DNA from: Gordionus sp. m RMFG-2023
Taxonomy: Eukaryota; Nematomorpha; Gordioida; Chordodea; Parachordodidae
Direction of reading: 5' to 3'
DNA length: 64,000 nt
NCBI RefSeq assembly: GCF_954871325.1
Contig: NC_088775.1
Location: forward strand, 59,001,561-59,065,560
Shown piece after piece: positions 57,130 through 64,000 of the stretch. How positions within the stretch are numbered: the first letter of the stretch is position 1; each line of letters begins with the position of its first letter. A program made the translations under genes and the position numbers. Below the pieces are notes generated by a model. That model did not search any database. It had not been told where the DNA came from and was given only the letters and a program-made list of their open reading frames with translations.

Positions 57130-60100
57130 GGGTCATTCCATGTCAAATCAATCACTTTTCGGTCGACCCCTTTCGATTTCGATAAAAAATCGTAGGCTGG
57201 TTATACATGTTCCCATTAGATTATAAACAAAATTTTAGCGCATTAGCAACTATATTAACCGAAATATTCGGGGTTAAAGGTCCAAAAAACGTCTTTTTTG
57301 CTTTTTATTGATGCTATCAAATATTGAATCTAATATCAATAGCTAAGTTAATAATTGATGATTATGGCGAAAACATCAAAATTAATTTTTGATAAAATAT
57401 GTTATGGTCAGTTTAAAACTTGAAATGAATATTTCGAAATGTATATGATTTCTGATTTTTAATTTTTTTAAGAAATATTATCCGTTTACTATTTTTTAAT
57501 AATTTATACAACAATTAGCATGGCTGGATATTTATTTATAAAAATATTGCGATTTTTATTCTTTAAAAAAATAGATGGCGCTATATAATAGTTTTAATAT
57601 GTTAAAAATTTTTTTTATTGATTAAAAATATTTTAATGTATATATATATATATCATACTAAATCGATTACAATGTGCATTATAATATATTTATTTGTAAT
57701 TCAGATCATGAAATTTTTAAAATCTTCACAAATTTTGCTTAATTAAGATAGTTTATAAATTAATTAAATCTTACTTCATCTAAAGGAATACGAAGCCTGG
57801 CTAGCTTGTGAGATTTCTTCAAGAGATAATATATATGTTCGACTGGTGGGAGTGGAAGGATTGACCAGCGAGAGAATATGAGATTTAGGCAACACTAAAA
57901 TATCATCTTTCAGAGGAAATTTAAATGAGGCTGAAGGTCCACAAGGGTGTAAAAATCAAATCATTACTTCTTCATTGTATCATTTTCGATTGTATATCCT
58001 AACCACCATTTATTATCATATACACATGTTATATATCCATTAATGTTTTAAAATATAATTTTCTCATTTAAAAACGAAACTTGTTTTATATTATATTTTT
58101 TGGAATTAGAATATATTTTGGTTTTTAGTCTATTTTGATCAATGGGAATAACCCCGTGAATTTGTTGGGTCCCATGTATGGGCAGTGCAGAATTAAATCT
58201 TTTACGAAGGGCTAATTCCTCTTCGATATATTCTTGATTGGATATATATTCAAATTGAATTATATTAATATTTTCTTCAGCATAATTATATAATTCTAAT
58301 GGAGTTAGGATTTGATTTTTATTTGGCATTTGAGGACTAACTCTGGCAACTAATCTTTTGACAGTTCCTCCAATACTATCACATGCATTTTTGCCGTGAG
58401 CAGTAGCAAAGAAATGCCATTCGGCAGAAATATTAAAATCGTATTTATGAAGGCATATGTTCAGAAAATTTTTGCGATTCTTGTATTGAGACGCGGCTTT
58501 ATCTGAAAAATATATTATTTTTTTCTGGTTTAGATTTAAATTTGGCTGTTAAGAAATTAATAAAAATTTTTTGATAAAGGTGGGCTGCACTAGTATTATG
58601 GCTTAATGATTCGGATAAAATAACAAAATTTATATTTTTTAATTCTTCTCCAGATTTATAATATACTACAAATGGATGTATAGTGGCCTGCACGTTGTTC
58701 CAATGAAATTCCTGAACTTCATCTTGTAAAATGAAGGAATAATTCTCAGAATAATCTAGAATTGTTAAAAATTCCCCATCTTTTAAATTTTCTTTGGAAT
58801 TCTTCAAAAATAAACTTTGTGTTAAGCTATAAACGAGTGATGCAGTAAAATTTGAACTTTTTCTAATAGATATTCGATGAAATCATCAATGGACTTTATA
58901 ATAGTTTCAAGATTTGCTCTATCCACCGTCATTGTTTAAATGTGACATATTCTATATGATTTCTCTGAAACAAGTATAATTGGCCCCTAAGAGATTCTAT
59001 ACCAGGGCATTGATCACAATTTGTTAAATAACATTTTGGCTGAGATGGATTACAAATAATTTGCGCCAAAAGATAGTTATAAGAATTTATACAGTATTCT
59101 TCTCCTGCATTTCAACTATTACATTTGTCATTAATTTCACATTCTGATTGGCGCAGACACAAACAGTGTGTGTGCCACTAGCTCCAACTTAAAATACAAT
59201 TTTTTGGTCTAAGTTCGGCAAATTTAGAGAATCCAATTGATATATTTGGGTATTCTTCCTTAAACATCTTGAATATTTCTTTAAGATTATATAATATAAG
59301 TCTTTGGACTGATTCTTTCTCGCCTTTAACAGATACACAATCTTTTATTCCAGGCATGAGTCGGTTTATTTCATCAGAACTATAATTTTGTTATTTTTAT
59401 TGCTTAAAAATTTTTTCAAAATTATAGAAATTTTCTTTATCTCTGGCTATTTTAATAATCTAAGATAATGACAATTTCATAACATTTTTGGTCTTGATGG
59501 GTATGACTTAGTCTGGAGGGGGGGGTTTGGGTAGGCGTGGTAATTAATGTGATTTTCGATTTTTCCCTTAATAATTTTCCTGCACTCCTTTAATCCTGCT
59601 TTTTTGTTCGTGTGCTAGTCGGATTTTTTAATTATTTTTAATTTACATTGAATATTAAAAAAATTATTAAAATTTTTTATCCTGCGAATATCTCAGGGGA
59701 ATAAGGTTTACAAAGTTATATAATCGAATTTTATGATATATTATACATTAAAATATTTTTAATCAATAAAAAAAAATGAAATTTAACATATTAAAACTAT
59801 TATATATAGCGCCATCTATTTTTTAAAAGTTTTTTAAATAAATATCCAGCCATGCTAATTTTTGAAGAAATTATTAAAAAAAATAGTAAACGGGATAATA
59901 TTTCTTAAAAAAATTAAAAATCGGAGATCATAGACATTTCGAAATATTAATTTCAAGTTTTCAACTGACCATAAGATGACCCATATTTTATCAAATAATT
60001 TTGATGGTCTCGCCATAATCATCAATTATTAACTTAGTTATTGATATTAGATTCAATATTTGATCAAAAAGCAAAAAAAGACGTTTTTTGGACCTTTAAC

Positions 60101-60253
60101 CCCGATTATCTCTGCTAATATAGTTGCTAATGCGCTAAATTGTTGTTTATAAACTAATGGAAACATGTATAACCAGTCTACAACTTTTTATCGAAATTGA
60201 AAGGGGTCGGTCAAAAATCTCGATTTTTTTGCTCATTTGACATGGAATGACCC
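57130..60253 (-). mobile_element. Long-TIR DNA transposon, copy B
   Basis: The arms 57130-57670 and about 59725-60253 are inverted repeats of about 530 bp with tips GGGTCATTCCATGTCAAAT. Mirrored words include GGTCGACCCC / GGGGTCGGTC, TATACATGTT, TTAGCGCATTAGCAACTATA, AAACGTCTTTTTTGC, and ATAGATGGCGCTATATAA. The central part carries the same minus-strand gene as copy A. Copy A and copy B TIRs agree at the tips and in overall plan but not base by base, so they are separate subfamilies. The element ends 152 bp from the last exon of the gene at 60405. Confidence 0.85.
57775..59400 (-). pseudogene. Putative transposase of long-TIR element B, broken
   Basis: Minus-strand blocks in order are a Y-S-S-D-E-x-N-R-L-M-P-G start near 59370; IGFSKFAELRPKNC and SGTHTVCVC (59240-59150); LTILDYSENYSFILQDEVQE, FHWNNVQATIHPFVVYYKSG and NINFVILSESLSHNTSAAHL (58790-58580); AEWHFFATAHGK and SIGGTVKRLVARVSPQ (58420-58340); QILTPLELYNYAEENI (near 58300); DNKWWLGYTIENDTMKK (near 58010); and CGPSASFKF and NPSTPTSRTYILSLEEI (57940-57810). 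The N-terminal region seen in copy A is missing. Unlike copy A it keeps the FHWNN block. Roughly six to eight breaks. The role is inferred from the TIR context. Confidence 0.7.
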
Positions 60254-60404
60254 AAATATTTTATTTTATAATTAAAATTTTTTAATCTGTTTCAATATTT
60301 CAAAAGTATTTAAGAATTTCTTACATAATTGAAAAATTGATTATATGATATAATTTCATGATTTCTAACGTATTATTTTACCGATAAAAATAACATTAAG
60401 AATA

Positions 60405-61220
60405 TTATAAAAAAAATACGTCGTCTATTATATCCACGAAGCGAAGCTCAAAATTATCGGCGTTGACTATCCATTTATCTATGTAAGATAATTCCCAAAA
60501 TAATTTTTTCTTTTCTGTATTGTCCACGTTGATATCTTTCGATTTTTGCCTGGAGTTCATTGCTTCGTTTTGAACCACCTTAGTAGAAAAGTTTGGATAA
60601 AAAGTATCACAAAATTTCTCTAAATTTATTCTGGGTATGAGTTTTTTGTCGTAATCTTTCTCTCTTTCAGGAAATCTAAAAGGGTCGATGGGGAATGAAT
60701 CTGGGTGGGGAAACAGGTTTATATTTTAATTAATTTTATTATTATAACGTCATCATAACGAAAAAGCATCTTTAGTAAATTTATCAGAAATAATCATTAA
60801 TAAATTAACAAGAATCTTAATTTATAACTCCAATGCAAATAAAATTATATAAAGATATTTTCTACTTTCATTTTCCCCCCTAATTTTTTTAAATTAACAT
60901 TCACTTCATAACCATTTTACCCAAATCTCTCCTTCCCAAACTAAATGTAAAAAAAATATATAAGGTGATACACGTATTTTTTAATTACCCATAGCTTCTT
61001 TAATCTTTTTAACGTAAGTTTTAAGACAAAATTTCTCCTCTATATTTTCGCGGTAACCAGAATTCCCGTATTTAGTTTCGGTTACGCAATTTGAGGATTT
61101 TATTTTAGCCTCATCATTCATATTGAAATTATGAATTATAATGATTTCGAAAAAAGCTTCAGCGTTGTAAGGACAATAGTCTTTACCGCATCGCAAAAAA
61201 TTATCGTCATGGGATAGCAT
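60405..61220 (-). CDS. Two-exon gene of unknown function (about 175 residues)
   Basis: Exon 1 runs from ATG at 61220 to 60989 and reads MLSHDDNFLRCGKDYCPYNA, EAFFEIIIIHNFNMNDEAKI, KSSNCVTETKYGNSGYREN and IEEKFCLKTYVKKIKEAM. A 288-bp intron starts GTAATT (60988) and ends CTGTTTCCCCACCCAG (60701). Exon 2 (60700-60405) completes a split Asp codon (G + AT) and reads SFPIDPFRFPEREKDYDKKL, IPRINLEKFCDTFYPNFSTK, VVQNEAMNSRQKSKDINVDN, TEKKKLFWELSYIDKWIVNA and DNFELRFVDIIDD, with TAA at 60405-60407. Both exons are stop-free and the phases agree. Five Cys residues are present and no signal peptide is visible. GTATTT after VDIIDD could be another donor, and AAAG before ATTATTATG could be an acceptor, so the gene may extend both ways. 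Family not recognised. Confidence 0.6.
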
Positions 61221-61299
61221 AATAATCTTTAAAAAAATAATGATTTTAAAATAAGTTTTTACTAATTTTTTTAAAAACAAAATAATTTAGAAAATGTAA

Positions 61300-61724
61300 A
61301 ATTAATCATTTTATTTATGGGGAGTGTGCTGCCTCATGTCTCATGTGTGATAAATTACCTCTTGATAATTAAAGTTATTCAGGGATAGGAAAAAACAAAA
61401 CGAAAAACGATTTTTTTATAAAAAAATATTTTAAAAACAACAGAAGAAAATAAGTAAAAAATGATACTAACATCGAGGTAACAATGGATATTTTTTAAAA
61501 TATAGCTACCATTATTATATAGGAAAAATATTTCATTTTTTAAAACAAGCAAAAATATTATAAAATATTTTGGTAAGGGTTGGTCGATAATCAAAAGAAG
61601 GGCTCATTTCATTTACTGGATTTATAACATCATGAACTCAGAGTTATACTACTTGATGATGCTACCAATAGATTGTCTTTTTAAGATAAAATCGAATAGT
61701 TATTTAGATTTTTCTAACCCGTAG
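61300..61724. other. Interval between two candidate genes
   Basis: 61600-61690 is less AT-rich. The plus strand reads HELRVILLDDATNRLSF and the minus strand HDVINPVNEMSPSFDYRP, so one of them may be an exon, but splice sites do not decide it. Confidence 0.3.
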
Positions 61725-62039
61725 TGAAGGAATTATATTTTCAAAAAAAACGAACTGATACTTCCGTAGGCATATCTCCGGCTTTTATATTTAGGGAATC
61801 ATTTTATAATTCTATTAACTTGAAGCTAAGTGAGACAGTAAAATTATTATTTGAAAAAATGGCTTTCATTTATGGTTAGCAATATTATGATCTTGGCATA
61901 TCTTCTACCAAAAAAAATTGAAATCAGATTGACAGATATTCAAATAGCAGAATTAAGATCATTTCTTAAAGATAAAATTGGATCAGAGAATTTTCTATTG
62001 TTTAGGCTTAAATATTACCATATAGAACAACTGAAATAG
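61725..62039 (+). CDS. Candidate last two exons of a plus-strand gene, unknown product
   Basis: The acceptor TTATTTAGATTTTTCTAACCCGTAG (to 61724) opens exon 61725-61874. It starts two bases into a codon and reads KELYFQKKRTDTSVGISPAF, IFRESFYNSINLKLSETVKL and LFEKMAFIY. A 61-bp intron (GTTAGC to ATTGACAG, 61875-61935) leads to exon 61936-62039. This completes a split Asp codon and reads IQIAELRSFLKDKIGSENFL, LFRLKYYHIEQLK and TAG. Phases agree. AATAAA-type words lie downstream at 62309-62326. Alternatively the second block is one frame with its own ATG at 61851-62039. It could be a remnant of a transposon gene; I see no known motif. Confidence 0.4.
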
Positions 62040-62419
62040 TTGCCACCTCTATGGAAGGACGCGGAAATAATAAGTAAATAGTGTACCCCACTTTCAAAAT
62101 TAAGTTCGTTTACTAAATTATCACATCTCCCGCGACCAGTGAGCGATGTTGATCTGTGATGTATATTCAGGGTGATTAATAGATGATCAAGTTAGACAAA
62201 CTGATTTATATATATTTCAATGAAGGAATGTTCATGAATGTTTGATTGTCTATTATTTGCATTGTTAAATTGATTGTATTTTAAAATTTTACTTTTAAAT
62301 GATTTTGAAAATAAAAAATTTACAATAAAATATTAATATTGTAGCAATTATTTCTTTTTTAAAAAACAAAAAATGAAAGGGGAAAAAAGTTTGTTTTTCT
62401 CCCTAAACGGGTTAATTAC
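62040..62419. other. AT-rich interval
   Basis: Probable 3' untranslated and intergenic sequence; no feature seen apart from possible polyadenylation words near 62310-62326. Confidence 0.4.
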
Positions 62420-62577
62420 CAGAGTTGTTAAAGGATCTAGATCCAGTATCTAGATATAAAAATGTGGTATCTGTATTTGTATCTAGATAGATTTTTGATT
62501 AAAATAGCTGTATCTAGATATTATTTTAGACAATGTATCTGTATCATCCATTTAAAAAGTATCTTTTAACAACTCTG
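62420..62577. mobile_element. Short hAT MITE with CAGAGTTGTTAA ends
   Basis: The ends are CAGAGTTGTTAAAGGATC and AGTATCTTTTAACAACTCTG. The flanks TTAATTAC (62412-62419) and CTAATTAC (62578-62585) agree at 7 of 8. The 158-bp interior repeats GTATCTAGATA and TGTATCTGTATC words, related to those in the element at 31630. Confidence 0.9.
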
Positions 62578-62673
62578 CTAATTACACTCAGTGAAAATTG
62601 ATTATTTTTAACGAACTTTTCTCTAAACAAAAATAATTACAATATGTCACTTTAGATAATCGTAAAAAAATAT

Positions 62674-63150
62674 CGGGGTAATTCCATGAACTATCAAAAA
62701 AGGGCTATTTTTGTGGATCTCCTTCAAATTGGATGAAACTTTGCATGATGATTATATGTGTTGTGAGGATCTATCCAATTTAATTTTTTAACGTCAATTC
62801 TATTACTTATGGAGATATTGCAGGTCATAACTAAAAAAATATAGCACCCTTCCTAATTATGAAAAACGGTAATAATAAAGATTACTCAAAAATATAAAAA
62901 GATCTATTTTCGGTATCATTAGATAGCCCTTGAATCCCTTACTTAACAATAATATATTTTCTTTTTTAAAAATCTCAGGTGTTTCTTCATTTCTGGAAAA
63001 GGTAAAGGTTAATTTTTTATGTAACTGAGTATAAAATTATCTAAAAATTGGTATGTGTTTATTAAATCAATACAAATTTATATTGAAAAAATTAGGTTGG
63101 AATAACCATTAATCTTTTAGTTATTTAATTTTTTCTAATTTTTTAACGAT
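62674..63150. mobile_element. Single end of the long-TIR family (third copy)
   Basis: GGGTAATTCCATGAACTATC opens an arm-like stretch with the same plan as the TIRs of copies A and B: GATCTCC, a GAAACTTTGCATGATGATTA stretch, TTTCTGGAAAAG and AATATTA-type words. No inverse partner is present up to 64000, so the element either continues past the window or is a solo arm. Confidence 0.55.
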
Positions 63151-63329
63151 AAAAAAAGTCATGACAATGTTCCAAAATAATATAATTATTATTTTTTCTT
63201 AATGTGGCTGTAAGTGTGTAAGTATACGTTGCTGTTAGGAGACTTGTAATTCATACAATATTATTGACAGATGTACATAATTGATCTTCATTAAATAGAA
63301 AAATAAAGGATGGAGAGGTCCATGTGGAT

Positions 63330-63702
63330 CAGGGACCCAAACCTTTATTTATAACGGTTCAATTTGGTTACGGTTAAGTAGATAAAAAATCATAATAGTT
63401 ACGGTTCTTATAAAAATTTTATAAAGGTTCAGTTCAGCTAATTATAGAGGTTTATAAAGGTTCGTTGCGGTTATATATTTAAACTGATTTTTATTGAAGC
63501 AACACCATCATAAATAATTTTAATTAATAATAATGAATATAATTTATTAAAATTTTTCTATCATTTAAGTTAATATATTTTTATTTATAAAGATGTAATT
63601 AATTTATTTTTTATTATAATTATCTATGAATAATATGTAAAAAATATATAAGAATTTAACGTACAAGAATTTATTAATGTGTTTTTATACATTTTAACCC
63701 TG
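63330..63702. mobile_element. Possible MITE with CAGGG...CCCTG ends
   Basis: It starts CAGGGACCCAAACCTTTATT and may end at TTTTAACCCTG. The left part repeats GGTTCAATTTGGTTACGGTT, GTTACGGTTCTTATAAA and ATAAAGGTTCGTTGCGG words, as in hAT subterminal regions. The target-site duplication does not match, so the right end is uncertain. Confidence 0.4.
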
Positions 63703-64000
63703 ATCATAGATCTTAATGATAACAGAAATATTAGGGCTAGATTTCGATATTGATGGCAAAATAGATTTAGAAAGCTTTAATATCTTATAGTTAGGGATTC
63801 ATGTTCTTTAAAATGGTGCCTTTGAATATATCCTTCAAAATGAGCTCCATGGTCACCTTTATGTATGATTTTGCACTAATTTATCTTTAAAATATATATA
63901 CCCAAATGCCAAAATTGAATAAATAATATATAAAATCAAACCCTTATAAATTTGGTTATTTTGAAATTTATATACGGAAATAATGGCCTTTCTATCTAAC
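63703..64000. other. AT-rich interval at the window end
   Basis: No gene, repeat or element identified. Confidence 0.5.

Noticed and set aside
1-64000. CRISPR array, operon-like gene clusters or a prokaryotic defence system
   Set aside because: Repeats are dispersed transposons or simple sequence, no regular spacer pattern occurs, and the coding remnants are eukaryotic element families.

Overview
This window is AT-rich eukaryotic nuclear DNA, with G+C judged by eye at roughly a quarter, and it is dominated by dead or dying transposable elements. Animal-type element families point to an invertebrate metazoan: hAT transposases of the ZMYM1-like kind, endonuclease-bearing RTE-like LINEs, Gypsy LTR elements, and a long-terminal-inverted-repeat (long-TIR) DNA transposon family. 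I cannot name the species. There is nothing bacterial here: no operons, no CRISPR array, and no rRNA or tRNA gene that I can defend.

Layout. 1-703 is the end of a hAT transposase. About 1380-17790 is a nested stack. An old LINE (LINE A) is split by an about 11.9-kb Gypsy element (Gypsy-1, 2015-13916). Gypsy-1 itself holds a hAT element (5298-7188), which carries a smaller hAT, and, in its 3' LTR, a second LINE (LINE B, 9748-13822). LINE B in turn holds a hAT MITE (11890-12474) and an adjacent unclassified insert. A further TIR element (15796-17456) splits the 3' part of LINE A. 18645-21057 is a second, longer copy of the hAT family found inside LINE B, with two other MITEs nested in it. 24.1-25.9 kb holds a microsatellite, an inverted-duplicated Gypsy fragment and a hAT C-terminus. 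28.1-29.8 kb is a third, different non-LTR reverse transcriptase. 31.6-33.2 kb is a hAT with a nested MITE. 35345-37989 is a compact, young-looking Gypsy derivative (Gypsy-2) that keeps a protease domain. 39070-42927 and 57130-60253 are two related DNA transposons with very long TIRs (about 670 and 530 bp), each around one minus-strand gene. A third end of this family lies at about 62674. The rest of 43-56 kb is AT-rich sequence with many short hAT MITEs, several with perfect 8-bp target-site duplications (TSDs).

Host genes are scarce. I propose a few exons from open frame plus splice-site logic. The best is a two-exon minus-strand gene at 60405-61220, where intron borders and codon phase agree. 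Next to it on the plus strand are two terminal exons at 61725-62039. Other candidates are a terminal exon at 38470-38774 (minus), an internal exon at 30356-30510 (minus), two small exons at 34395-34632 (plus) and a short terminal exon at 27352-27422 (plus). I recognise none of their products.

The elements do not cooperate as a system; they record successive insertions. The order read from nesting is LINE A, then Gypsy-1, then LINE B and the hAT inside Gypsy-1, then the hAT MITEs. The least described part is probably the long-TIR transposon family with its single conserved gene.
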